Source: GCA-002708315 sp964460905
Lineage (GTDB): Bacteria > Bacteroidota > Bacteroidia > Bacteroidales > F082
Assembly: GCA_964460905.1 (NCBI GenBank)
Contig: CAYWRM010000016.1
Coordinates: 1-64,000 of the forward strand
Direction of reading: 5' to 3'
DNA: 64,000 bases
Every line of letters starts with the position of its first letter. Position 1 is the stretch's first letter. Of this stretch, positions 14,742 through 23,096 are shown piece after piece. Made by a program: the position numbers and the translations under genes. The notes under the pieces are model-generated. The model saw only the letters and a program-made list of their open reading frames with translations, did not search any database and was not told where the DNA came from.

Positions 14742-15374
14742 ATGGACAACTTAACAATAATACTACTATATTTTACTTCATTCCTAACCCTGATGAATCC
14801 CATGGGTATCATGCCTGTTTTTTTATCAATGACATCAGAGTTGACGAAACGTGAGAGGAGGAGGACAGCTTTAAAAGCAGTTATTACTGCGGCTTTTGTA
14901 TTAATACTTTTTGCATTTCTTGGAGAATACTTATTTACCTTCTTTGGAATTTCTGTAGCGGGTTTGCAGGTTGTAGGTGGTGTTATTTTCTTTATCATGG
15001 GTTACGACATGCTTAATGCAAAACTCAGCCATATGAAAATAAGATCTGAGGATGTTGAAAAATATGTTGATGATATTTCCATTACGCCACTGGGAATACC
15101 AATGATAGCAGGTCCGGGAGCCATTACAAATGCAATCATTCTTATGGGTGAGAGTGAAAGCTATTCTAACTCAGCACTTGTTATCATTTCAATAGTTTTA
15201 GTGCTTTTAACTTTAATGATGGTATTATTTGGTGCTGTTGGTATTACAAATTTTTTGGGCGATAAAGGAAACAAGATTATGATGAAATTAATGGGACTTA
15301 TTGTAATGGTGATTGCCGTTGAGTTCTTTTTCGCTGGCATAACACCTTATATTCAGACAATTTTAGGTATCTAA
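14742..15374 (+). CDS. MarC family integral membrane protein
   Basis: This 210-residue polytopic protein of the MarC (UPF0056, NAAT) family has about six membrane helices. Recognisable segments are LMNPMGIMPVFLSMT at the first helix, GLQVVGGVIFFIMGYDML near 75-92, and SITPLGIPMIAGPGAITN near 113-130. Some members are thought to export amino acids; the E. coli protein, despite its name, is not a drug-resistance pump. It stands alone between the ftcD hairpin and the ribosomal promoter. Family sure, substrate unknown. Confidence 0.88.
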   Translation: MDNLTIILLYFTSFLTLMNPMGIMPVFLSMTSELTKRERRRTALKAVITAAFVLILFAFLGEYLFTFFGISVAGLQVVGGVIFFIMGYDMLNAKLSHMKIRSEDVEKYVDDISITPLGIPMIAGPGAITNAIILMGESESYSNSALVIISIVLVLLTLMMVLFGAVGITNFLGDKGNKIMMKLMGLIVMVIAVEFFFAGITPYIQTILGI

Positions 15375-15611
15375 AATACTTTCAATAAGTTCATTATATA
15401 GTTATAATTTATTAATTTTAATAACAGAATCGTTTTTAGCTAATGTCTATTCTTAAATTATTCATGCAATCTAACTTCTTTCAATAGTTTATCTATTTTA
15501 TAATGCATAGATATTCAGTCATTTAATTATTCCCATATTACTTTTAATCAATAATATAATTGTAGCCTACTAAAGAGTGTCAGAACTATCTAAAAAATAA
15601 TTTGAATATTA

Positions 15612-15642
15612 TTGGATTATATATATAAAGTTGGTACTTTTG
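15612..15642 (+). promoter_or_regulatory. Promoter of the rpmG-ftsY-rimO cluster
   Basis: TTGG (15612-15615), a 19-base spacer, then TACTTTTG (15635-15642) followed by C: an excellent match to the Bacteroidota -33/-7 promoter with canonical spacing. Transcription would start near 15649, about 22 bases before rpmG. The rest of the 296-base gap after marC shows nothing else recognisable. Confidence 0.75.
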
Positions 15643-15670
15643 CCGTCCGAAATTTAAAGCGAATATAGAA

Positions 15671-15859
15671 ATGGCTAAAAAGAGTAAAGACGCAAGGATT
15701 CAAGTAATACTGGAATGTACCGAGCATAAGAATAGTGGAAAACCCGGAACATCAAGGTATATCACTACAAAAAACAAAAAGAATACACCTGAGAGACTCG
15801 AGTTAAAAAAGTATAACCCGATCTTAAAGAAGATGACTGTTCACAGAGAAATTAAATAA
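15671..15859 (+). CDS. rpmG: 50S ribosomal protein L33
   Basis: This 62-residue protein reads MAKKSKDARIQVILECTEHK, with GTSRYITTKNKKNTPERLELKKYNP after it, as in bacterial L33. Only one cysteine is present, so this is the zinc-free (C-minus) form. In many Bacteroidota the order is rpmB-rpmG-DUF4295-ftsY-rimO. Here the promoter directly precedes rpmG and L28 (rpmB) is absent from the 296 bases upstream. The DUF4295 gene follows after nine bases. Confidence 0.97.
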   Translation: MAKKSKDARIQVILECTEHKNSGKPGTSRYITTKNKKNTPERLELKKYNPILKKMTVHREIK

Positions 15860-15868
15860 TATAGAACT

Positions 15869-16018
15869 ATGGCTAAGAAAGTTGTTGCATCACTACAATC
15901 ATCCGGAAAGGATTTTGCAAAAGTTATTAGGTTAAATAAATCTGCTAAAACGGGTGCGTACGCATTTAAAGAAGAGATTATTCCTACCAACCAGGTTAAA
16001 GATTATTTTAAAAAATAA
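15869..16018 (+). CDS. DUF4295 family small protein
   Basis: This is a 49-residue basic protein starting MAKKVVASLQSSGKDFAKVI and ending NQVKDYFKK. It matches the small DUF4295 family seen next to rpmG in Bacteroidota and presumed to be ribosome-associated, though no function is proven. It starts nine bases after the rpmG stop and is followed by a hairpin terminator. It is too short for usual length cut-offs, but its start, stop, position and composition are all as expected. Confidence 0.9.
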   Translation: MAKKVVASLQSSGKDFAKVIRLNKSAKTGAYAFKEEIIPTNQVKDYFKK

Positions 16019-16050
16019 ATCTTAGTACAGATATAATTTTAATCTTACTG

Positions 16051-16089
16051 AAAAGGCTTTTTCCTGCAATGTGGGGAAAAGCTTTTTTT
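16051..16089 (+). terminator. Terminator between DUF4295 gene and ftsY
   Basis: AAAAGGCTTTTTCC and GGGGAAAAGCTTTTTTT can pair, including a G-U pair, and end in seven T bases. It would terminate or attenuate the short ribosomal transcript before ftsY, letting the abundant ribosomal message exceed the ftsY-rimO message. Confidence 0.75.
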
Positions 16090-16114
16090 GTTGGGAATTT
16101 AACAGATAATAAAT

Positions 16115-17068
16115 ATGGGTTTATTTTCAATATTTTCAAAGAAAAAGCAAGAAGAAGATCTTAATAAGGGTTTAGAAAAAACACGCCAGAGTGTGTTTAA
16201 CAAAATTTCTAAAGCTGTTGTGGGTAAATCGAAAGTTGATGATGAAGTACTGGACAATCTGGAAGAGGCATTGGTTCTATCAGATGTTGGAGTACATACT
16301 ACTCTGAAAATTATTGAAAGAATTGAGGAACGTGTTGCTCGTGATAAATACTTGGGGACAGATGAGTTAAATACATTATTAAAAGCTGAGATAGTAAAAT
16401 TATTGCAAGAAAATAATATAGGTGATGGTGAAGATTTTGACATTCCTACAGGCAAAAAACCTTATGTTATAATGGTTGTTGGCGTAAATGGTGTTGGTAA
16501 AACAACAACCATTGGTAAGTTGGCTTATAATTTTAAAATGGCAGGTAAAAAAGTAATTCTTGGAGCTGCCGATACATTTAGAGCAGCAGCAGTTGATCAA
16601 CTAACTATTTGGGCAGACAGAGTTGAAGTACCAATTGTGAGTCAAGGAATGGGTGCCGACCCTGCTTCTGTTGCTTTTGATACCGTAAAATCAGCTATTT
16701 CACAAAATGCTGATGTTGTTATAATTGATACTGCTGGTAGACTACACAACAAAGTAAACCTAATGAATGAGTTATCAAAAATAAGTCGTGTAATACAAAA
16801 ACTAATCCCCGATGCACCTCACGAAATACTTCTTGTTCTTGATGCCTCAACAGGTCAAAATGCCATTGAACAGGCACGACAGTTTATTGCTACCACTGAA
16901 GTAAATGCTCTTGCTTTAACCAAACTTGACGGCACTGCAAAAGGGGGTGTTGTAATTGGCGTTTCTGATCAGTTTAAAATTCCGGTTAAGTATATTGGCG
17001 TTGGAGAAAAAATGGAGGATCTTCAGATTTTCAATCGTCATACATTTGTTGAAAGCCTCTTTTCATAA
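16115..17068 (+). CDS. ftsY: Signal recognition particle receptor FtsY
   Basis: This 317-residue SRP GTPase receptor docks ribosome-nascent chain complexes at the inner membrane. An N domain of about 20-110 precedes the G domain: P-loop GVNGVGKT at 123-130, DTFRAAA at 153-159, DTAGR at 205-209, TKLDGTAKGG at 269-278. There is no long acidic A domain, as is usual outside enterobacteria; the N-terminal MGLFSIFSKKKQEED is a short membrane-binding helix. It is 44 bases upstream of rimO. Confidence 0.97.
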   Translation: MGLFSIFSKKKQEEDLNKGLEKTRQSVFNKISKAVVGKSKVDDEVLDNLEEALVLSDVGVHTTLKIIERIEERVARDKYLGTDELNTLLKAEIVKLLQENNIGDGEDFDIPTGKKPYVIMVVGVNGVGKTTTIGKLAYNFKMAGKKVILGAADTFRAAAVDQLTIWADRVEVPIVSQGMGADPASVAFDTVKSAISQNADVVIIDTAGRLHNKVNLMNELSKISRVIQKLIPDAPHEILLVLDASTGQNAIEQARQFIATTEVNALALTKLDGTAKGGVVIGVSDQFKIPVKYIGVGEKMEDLQIFNRHTFVESLFS

Positions 17069-17112
17069 GCATTATTTCTTTCAATTTAATATCCGTCAAC
17101 TCATATCCTGCT

Positions 17113-18399
17113 ATGAAGAAAAAGATAAATATTATTACGCTAGGCTGTTCTAAAAATTTAGTGGATTCAGAAGTACTAATGAACCAGCTTGTTGGAGATT
17201 TTTCTGTGCTTCACGACTCAAACGAAGATGCTGATATAATTGTTATAAACACTTGTGGTTTTATTAATGATGCCAAAGAAGAGTCGGTAGATACAATATT
17301 GAGAGCCGTACAATCTAAAAAAAATGGAGACACAAAAAAAGTGTTAGTAACAGGCTGTTTATCACAAAGATATAAAGACGAACTTACTAAAGAAATAACA
17401 GGAGTTGATGGCTTTTTTGGTGTGAATGAACTTCCGGAGATACTTAATGCACTCGACATAAACTACAAGAAAGAACTTGTTGGAGAAAGGCTGTTAACTA
17501 CTCCCAAGCACTATGCCTACTTAAAAATATCAGAAGGGTGTAATAGAAATTGTTCTTTTTGTGCAATACCCTTAATAAGAGGCAAACATGTTTCAAAACC
17601 AAAAAAAGAAATAATTAATGAGGTTAAATTTTTAGCAAAGCAAGGAGTAAAAGAGGTTATACTAATTGCACAAGATTTAACATGGTATGGCATTGACATA
17701 TATAATAAGCGCGAACTTACAGACTTATTAAATCAAATCTCAAAAGTAGAGGGAATTGAATGGATTAGATTGCATTATACATATCCGGCAAACTTTCCAG
17801 TTGGCTTGTTAAATATAATACGCGACAATCCTAAAGTGTGCTCCTACATGGATATGCCATTACAACATATTAATAGCCGAATATTACGCTCAATGAAAAG
17901 AGGCTTGGGCGGAAAAAAAACAATAGAACTTATCCGCAAGATTAAAGAAGAGATTCCTGACATAGCACTGCGTACAACATTGATAGTTGGATACCCTGGA
18001 GAAACAGAGGATGAGTTTAATCAGTTGATGGATTTTGTAAAACAAACCAGATTTGAAAGGTTGGGTGTTTTTACTTATTCTCCTGAAGAAGACACATCAG
18101 CATTCAATTTGAAAGATAACATATCCGATGAAGTTAAGGACGATCGCCGTGACAGGATAATGATGCTCCAACAAGAGATATCATACGATCTAAATAAACA
18201 AAAAATTGGTAGTATTGTTAAAGTTATTATCGATAAGAAAGAAGGTGATAATTATATTGGAAGGACTGAATTTGATTCCCCAGAGGTTGATAATGAAGTA
18301 ATTATAAATAAATACAACAGAAATCTAAATATAGGAGATTTTTATAATGTTACTATAACCGATTCAGACTTTTTTGACCTTTACGGAGAAGTAATATAA
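17113..18399 (+). CDS. rimO: Ribosomal protein S12 methylthiotransferase
   Basis: This 428-residue radical SAM enzyme adds a methylthio group to an Asp of ribosomal protein S12. The N-terminal UPF0004 domain holds the auxiliary cluster cysteines 12, 48 and 82 (LGCSKNLVDSE, NTCGFINDAKEES, TGCLSQRY). The SAM cluster is CNRNCSFC with Cys 143, 147 and 150, and a TRAM domain closes the protein from about 360. The LGCSKN and FCAIPLIRG signatures favour RimO over MiaB. It is cotranscribed with ftsY, an order conserved in Bacteroidota. Confidence 0.96.
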   Translation: MKKKINIITLGCSKNLVDSEVLMNQLVGDFSVLHDSNEDADIIVINTCGFINDAKEESVDTILRAVQSKKNGDTKKVLVTGCLSQRYKDELTKEITGVDGFFGVNELPEILNALDINYKKELVGERLLTTPKHYAYLKISEGCNRNCSFCAIPLIRGKHVSKPKKEIINEVKFLAKQGVKEVILIAQDLTWYGIDIYNKRELTDLLNQISKVEGIEWIRLHYTYPANFPVGLLNIIRDNPKVCSYMDMPLQHINSRILRSMKRGLGGKKTIELIRKIKEEIPDIALRTTLIVGYPGETEDEFNQLMDFVKQTRFERLGVFTYSPEEDTSAFNLKDNISDEVKDDRRDRIMMLQQEISYDLNKQKIGSIVKVIIDKKEGDNYIGRTEFDSPEVDNEVIINKYNRNLNIGDFYNVTITDSDFFDLYGEVI

Positions 18400-18557
18400 A
18401 AAAATGTTGTGTCAAATAAGGGTATGAGATAATCCTAAAACTAACTCCAATTTCAAATTTACATTAATATATTTTCCTGAATTACTGCTATCCAGTTTTC
18501 ACTCACAGAAAATATTTCTATATATTATACACCCTTTGTTTTCCGATTCCGAAAATG

Positions 18558-18586
18558 GATAACTTATCGATATATTTGATAACTTA
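18558..18586. repeat. Nine-base direct repeat in a long intergenic gap
   Basis: GATAACTTA occurs at 18558-18566 and again at 18578-18586, 20 bases apart, about two DNA turns. The spacing is compatible with tandem protein-binding sites, but there is no clear promoter next to it. Confidence 0.3.
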
Positions 18587-18641
18587 ACTATGAAATCGGG
18601 TATTTTAAATATATGTAATATTCCTTGATAATTATAATAAG

Positions 18642-18788
18642 TTTTTAATCAAATGATTAAAAATTATGGCACATGAATTGCGAAGTGAAGTACATAATAC
18701 GATTTAAGCATAAGAGCTAATTGTAATTGAAAATTTGGTTTTGGTTGATTCAGGTCGGTAGAGATTCTTCTCTCCGACCTGTTCTTTT
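18642..18788 (+). ncRNA. Possible small RNA ending in a strong terminator
   Basis: The rimO-MORN gap (18400-18972, 573 bases) holds no convincing gene. A very good intrinsic terminator lies far from rimO: CAGGTCGG plus AGAGA pairs with TCTCT plus CCGACCTG (18751-18781, one bulged T, loop TTCT), followed by TTCTTTTT. A perfect 10-bp stem (TTTTTAATCA/TGATTAAAAA, 18642-18663) lies upstream. A terminator 350 bases after the last gene hints at a small RNA or a long 3' UTR. The only short frame here codes for 13 residues (ATG 18666) and is not convincing. No known RNA family was recognised. Confidence 0.35.
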
Positions 18789-18944
18789 TATATACTAATC
18801 GGATATCCTTCCCATTGTAATGGATCAAGATAAATCTCTGGGAGAAATATAAACTATCTTTGTTTATAATATAAACTGCCTACTTTTCGAGTTGCCCCCC
18901 ATTAATCCAGCTAAAAATTGACTCATTCAACCATTATTTTTCAA

Positions 18945-18952
18945 TACATTTG
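18945..18952 (+). promoter_or_regulatory. Predicted -7 element for the MORN-variant gene
   Basis: TACATTTG followed by C fits TAnnTTTG, 20 bases before the ATG, giving a short leader. A second candidate, TATCTTTG, is at 18855-18862. Confidence 0.5.
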
Positions 18953-18972
18953 CATAAACCAATTCAACAACC

Positions 18973-19719
18973 ATGAAAACAAAAATTTATTCTTTATTAA
19001 TATTCATTTTATGTCCACTATTCTTTTTTGCTCAGAATACAAATACAATTGCAGGTTTGATTCCTGATGGACCTTATTATGAAACCAAGGGAAGTTTATC
19101 GGTATCGGGCTATTATAAAGACAACCTAAAAACTGGCAACTGGACAACATCCTTTAGTAATGGACAAATTAACATTGTTGAGAGCTATAAATCGGGCAAA
19201 AAAAATGGAATCTATTTAAAAATAAATAAAAGAGGTTATATTATTGAGCAATCTGTATTTGTAAATGATAAGCTTTCAGGAAAAAAAATGATTTTTAGTA
19301 TAGGAGGAAATCCTAAGTTAGTTGAGAGCTACAAAGATGGTTTACTTGATGGCAAAAAAACAGTTTATTACGACAGAGGAAAAAAAATTCAGGAAGAGAG
19401 TTATTATTTAGCCGGCAAAAAAAACGGTAAGGCAAAGTGGTATAATTCAACTGGTAAACTAATAGCTCAATATAATTACAATATTGGACTTTTCGATGGA
19501 TTACAACTAACTTTCTACTCAAATGATACTATTAGAAGTAAGCAAATGTTTAAGAATGATGTTAAAGTCGGCATTTATTATGAGTATTTTGAAAATGGAA
19601 AAATAAAAACTGAAGGTTCATATAAATCCGGGTTAAAAACCGGAGCATGGAAAGTGTATAATAAAGAAGGTATTCTTGAAAAAACTACTAAATATAAAAA
19701 AGGAGTACTTGTTAATTGA
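18973..19719 (+). CDS. Exported MORN-variant repeat protein (YwqK-like)
   Basis: This 248-residue protein has a signal peptide at 1-20 (ends FFFAQ) followed by about eight tandem MORN-variant repeats of 20-24 residues. They have the pattern G-Y-x-(N/S)GxxxGxW/Y, for example SYKSGLKTGAWKVYNKEG. Such proteins are often labelled YwqK antitoxin, but no toxin gene is nearby and the signal peptide puts it in the envelope, so that label is unlikely to apply. Repeats of this type form flat beta-hairpin stacks and usually mediate binding. Function unknown. Confidence 0.8.
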   Translation: MKTKIYSLLIFILCPLFFFAQNTNTIAGLIPDGPYYETKGSLSVSGYYKDNLKTGNWTTSFSNGQINIVESYKSGKKNGIYLKINKRGYIIEQSVFVNDKLSGKKMIFSIGGNPKLVESYKDGLLDGKKTVYYDRGKKIQEESYYLAGKKNGKAKWYNSTGKLIAQYNYNIGLFDGLQLTFYSNDTIRSKQMFKNDVKVGIYYEYFENGKIKTEGSYKSGLKTGAWKVYNKEGILEKTTKYKKGVLVN

Positions 19720-19743
19720 GTTAAAAGCTGTCGGATTATCCGG

Positions 19744-19790
19744 GTTGTAGGGTTATCAAGTTACAGTAACACCAATAACTACCCGACAAC
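19744..19790. repeat. Imperfect intergenic hairpin built of short words
   Basis: GTTGTAGGGTTATCAAGTTAC (19744 on) pairs imperfectly with GTAACACCAATAACTACCCG and the following bases to 19790. The left flank repeats words such as GGATTATCC and GGGTTATC. There is no T-run, so it is only a weak terminator candidate for the gene before it. Confidence 0.4.
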
Positions 19791-19833
19791 AATGTCAACC
19801 TTTCGAACATCATAAAACCATCATAAAACTACC

Positions 19834-20322
19834 ATGAAGAATATAATAAACCCCTACACAAAACTTGATGGATATAACTGCTTTGGTTGTTCTCCTAAAA
19901 ATGAACATGGTTTAAAAATGAAATTTTTTGAAGAAGGGGATTATGTTATATCAAACTGGGAACCAAAAGAATTTTTACAAGGATATTATAATGTATTACA
20001 CGGTGGAATACAAGCAACTTTGATGGATGAAATTGGCTCCTGGTTTATTCAAATTAAAATGCAAACAGCAGGTGTAACTTCAAATATGAATATTCGTTAT
20101 ATTAAGCCGGTCTCGGTGGTTAATGGTAATATTAAGCTCAGAGCCTCATTACTACAAAAACGCAGAAATCTCGTTGATGTAAAAGTGGAACTTTTCGACA
20201 CAAATGAAAAGCTATGTGCAACGGGAGATTTAACGTACTTTACTTTTTCAAAAGACGTTGCCAGAAATAAATTTTATTATCCGGATTTTGAAGATTTTTT
20301 CGAAAGGAGTGAAACTTCATAG
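19834..20322 (+). CDS. PaaI-type hotdog thioesterase
   Basis: This 162-residue hotdog-fold protein resembles acyl-CoA thioesterases of the PaaI/YdiI group. The core helix motif is LHGGIQATLMDEIGSW at 55-70, where His56-Gly-Gly and Asp65 occupy the catalytic region. Strands NMNIRYIKPV and DVKVELFD follow. An N-terminal CFGC motif at 16-19 (YNCFGCSPKNEHGLKMKF) is typical of a subgroup of these proteins. Substrate is unknown. It faces the KamA-like gene with a 12-base gap. Confidence 0.85.
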   Translation: MKNIINPYTKLDGYNCFGCSPKNEHGLKMKFFEEGDYVISNWEPKEFLQGYYNVLHGGIQATLMDEIGSWFIQIKMQTAGVTSNMNIRYIKPVSVVNGNIKLRASLLQKRRNLVDVKVELFDTNEKLCATGDLTYFTFSKDVARNKFYYPDFEDFFERSETS

Positions 20323-20334
20323 TAATCAACTAAC

Positions 20335-22515
20335 TCACTCTTGAAAATTAGTTAGCTCATCGGTAATATTGATATCATAGTCAGAATACTGGAAAACAGG
20401 CGTCCTGCCTTCGGTATCACTTGTCGAATAACCCCATATTGTATTGTACTCGCTTGGATCCTCACCCATACTCTCCATTTGCTTCAAATAAGCCGCAATT
20501 GATTTCGACTCGATAATTACAACTTTTTTCATGTTGTTAATTACCGGACTATGTTTACGCTTATAGTCATGGTCAAATTCCAAAATTCTTCTGCCATCAT
20601 TAGTAATTCCAATCGTATTAAATCGCATACTTTTACCAACACCGGGCATATTTAACACATTCTTGTCGGTTGATAAAAATGCCTTCTGATGTACTTTTCT
20701 TAATTCATTAAGTTTCTTCTGTGTATTTTCTACATCCAGATGTAAACCATTAATCTGATCACCCAAAACACTATCAATTTTACCTAGCACCTTTTCTTCA
20801 GCTATTTCCTGTACAGACCTTTCGTTAGTAGCAAAATTTTGATAGTTTTCCATAAAACCTTTAACCGAAAAAGTATAATATGAGATTACCCCAATATCAT
20901 TAAGCACCTTTCTTAATTTATTACTATGTCCACGACGAGATGCAGCTGCTGTAAAAACCAGCTGGTTTGTTACCATCCAGCCTGAAGCTAATAAACGACT
21001 TACGGCTTCTTTCATTTTTGGAGTAACCTCCATAGCCGATTGTACATGTATTTGAATTCTAAATTGCTTTATCCCTATTTTTGATGCTTTGATTTTAAAA
21101 TCGGCAAGTATTTTTACAAATTCCTTAGTAATACGTTGCGGAAGATAGGCAGGCAATCTGGTACCAAGTCTTACCCTTGTAATTTCAGCATACTTTTGCC
21201 CATCAGGACGATCAATATTTGCATTTTTCTTCCTTAATGCCATATTGTAAACACCATCGAGTATTTCCTGCATCGATTTTGATGTATTCATGAATGCATC
21301 ACCACCTGTAATAAGTATATCACGTAATTGTGTATCTTCTTCAAAATACTTTAACAACAAAGCCATTTTTTTCTTCCATGTCATTTTTGGACTTAATTTC
21401 TCAAGATTGAAGTTCAAATGACCACTTTGGAAATCATACATTCGCTGACATGAAACACATAAACCCCCACATGCTCTACCACGAGTGTCAGGAATAAAAA
21501 TTGCCACCTCAGGATAGCGCCTATGAACATTATTAAATGATGGTAACATCCATCCAGCTACATTTGGTTTGCCAGGTTCCACTATATCTTCTTTTTCCCA
21601 AGCCACAATGCTACCAAATTCATCAACCAATTCACGACTGTGAAATACATAATCACGCAGAGTTCTATCAGAACCAGTTTTTCCAGCTATAATATCAACA
21701 TCAAATAATGATAAATAGTAAGGGTTTATAAAAAATGGTATTCCTGCTTCATAAGCATCATTAAGCACCTTCATTCTACTTGGACGTAACGAGTAATCAA
21801 GCATATGATTAAGTTGTTCAGGATTTCTTACAGCAAATCGCAAATGAAACTTATAATCATTCCACCATCCCAATGCTCTGATATATTTTTCTTCACCAGT
21901 CATCCCTTCGTCAAAAAAGTATCGTTTACTTACTTGCTCGCCCAAGCTTATTTGTTCAATAATTACAAGTAATATTCTTTCTTTATTCTTTTTTCGAGTT
22001 GCAATTACTTTTTCGGATAGGCCAGAAGGATATTTAGACATCCATGATTTTATTTTTTGCTCCGACGGTAGTTTTTGTTTTAACCTGCCATTAATTTGTC
22101 GAAACAAAAAAAGCATATCTAAGAAAAAATCATTTGAACAATTACCCTTTCCATATTTTACAGCATTATACAAATTCTTAATAGGAGTACTAGTCTCCAG
22201 GTTGTTCTTCCTGTTTGGATCAGGATATGAATTACCTTCATAATCTATATAATTTAATAATCTTATAACCCCAATATCTTTCCATGATAATCCTTTAATT
22301 GAATCATGACAATCTTTATAATAATATTTTTTAGCAGCTGGATTTTCTTCTAAATATAATAAAATCCTTTTTTTTAGAGAGGAAATGGCCTCCTCATATG
22401 AATTTGTAGTTAAAAGTATCTCATTTATCTCTGGGTTCTCGGTAAGAATTTTTTTTACCAGAGTTAATGATCTTATTGTTAATGCTTGTTTTTCGGTAAT
22501 ACCTAAATTGTTCAT
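20335..22515 (-). CDS. KamA-family radical SAM protein with long N-terminal extension
   Basis: This 726-residue protein carries the lysine 2,3-aminomutase-type radical SAM motif CGGLCVSC (Cys 349, 353, 356), then DILITGGDAFMN at 399-410 and RVRLGTRLPAYLPQRIT. Classical KamA is about 416 residues, so about 300 extra residues precede the core and show no recognised domain. The PLP-lysine region of KamA (PGGGGK) seems to correspond to MPGVGKSM near 620, which is degenerate, so PLP use and lysine as substrate are uncertain. The family is firm, the reaction is not. It is divergent from the osmC gene. Confidence 0.82.
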   Translation of the reverse strand: MNNLGITEKQALTIRSLTLVKKILTENPEINEILLTTNSYEEAISSLKKRILLYLEENPAAKKYYYKDCHDSIKGLSWKDIGVIRLLNYIDYEGNSYPDPNRKNNLETSTPIKNLYNAVKYGKGNCSNDFFLDMLFLFRQINGRLKQKLPSEQKIKSWMSKYPSGLSEKVIATRKKNKERILLVIIEQISLGEQVSKRYFFDEGMTGEEKYIRALGWWNDYKFHLRFAVRNPEQLNHMLDYSLRPSRMKVLNDAYEAGIPFFINPYYLSLFDVDIIAGKTGSDRTLRDYVFHSRELVDEFGSIVAWEKEDIVEPGKPNVAGWMLPSFNNVHRRYPEVAIFIPDTRGRACGGLCVSCQRMYDFQSGHLNFNLEKLSPKMTWKKKMALLLKYFEEDTQLRDILITGGDAFMNTSKSMQEILDGVYNMALRKKNANIDRPDGQKYAEITRVRLGTRLPAYLPQRITKEFVKILADFKIKASKIGIKQFRIQIHVQSAMEVTPKMKEAVSRLLASGWMVTNQLVFTAAASRRGHSNKLRKVLNDIGVISYYTFSVKGFMENYQNFATNERSVQEIAEEKVLGKIDSVLGDQINGLHLDVENTQKKLNELRKVHQKAFLSTDKNVLNMPGVGKSMRFNTIGITNDGRRILEFDHDYKRKHSPVINNMKKVVIIESKSIAAYLKQMESMGEDPSEYNTIWGYSTSDTEGRTPVFQYSDYDINITDELTNFQE

Positions 22516-22626
22516 ATTTCAATTTTAATCAAATAAAAAATCGCGCAATTGCGAAGGTAATCATTTTCGTAAAAGAAATCAAGCCATACCAACGATTTAT
22601 TGAATTTACAATGCAAATAAAATTCA

Positions 22627-22634
22627 TATTTTTG
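22627..22634 (+). promoter_or_regulatory. Predicted -7 element for osmC-like gene
   Basis: TATTTTTG followed by C fits TAnnTTTG. It lies after the upstream ATG at 22611, so translation should start at ATG 22656 with a leader of about 15 bases. Confidence 0.55.
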
Positions 22635-22655
22635 CACCAAATAAAAACTTTGAAT

Positions 22656-23069
22656 ATGAATAATAAAATAAATGTAGCCTGGCAAGGTGATATGGCATTT
22701 GAAGCAGAAGTAAATGACTTTAAAATTAAGATTGATGCGGAACCCGGTGTTGGCGGCAAAAATTCAGGTCCACGACCTAAACCCTTAACTCTAGTTTCAC
22801 TTGGTGGTTGTACAGGAATGGATGTAATTTCTATTCTAACCAAGATGCGTGTTAAACCCGATTATTTTAATGTTGAAGTAACTGGCGAACTAACTGATGA
22901 ACACCCAAAATATTATAACAAGATACATATTGTTTATACATTTCGTGGTAATAATCTGCCATTAGCAAAATTGGAAAAAGCAATTAATTTATCACAGGAT
23001 CGCTATTGTGGCGTTAGTGAAATACTTAGAAGATCAGCTACAATCACCCACGAAATTGTAATTGAATAA
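22656..23069 (+). CDS. OsmC/Ohr-family peroxiredoxin-like protein
   Basis: From ATG 22656 the protein is 137 residues. The two reactive cysteines of the family are present: Cys52 in SLGGCTGMDVISIL and Cys118 in DRYCGVSEIL. OsmC/Ohr proteins reduce organic or other peroxides with thiol donors. The segment GGKNSGPRPKPL after the first strands is typical of the YhfA/OsmC branch. An earlier in-frame ATG (22611) precedes the predicted promoter and was rejected. Confidence 0.9.
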   Translation: MNNKINVAWQGDMAFEAEVNDFKIKIDAEPGVGGKNSGPRPKPLTLVSLGGCTGMDVISILTKMRVKPDYFNVEVTGELTDEHPKYYNKIHIVYTFRGNNLPLAKLEKAINLSQDRYCGVSEILRRSATITHEIVIE

Positions 23070-23096
23070 TAGAGATACCAAAAGTCAGGGCTTAAC

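Noticed and set aside
18973..19719. YwqK antitoxin of a toxin-antitoxin pair
   Set aside because: It has a signal peptide, no toxin gene is adjacent, and the label only reflects the MORN-variant repeats.
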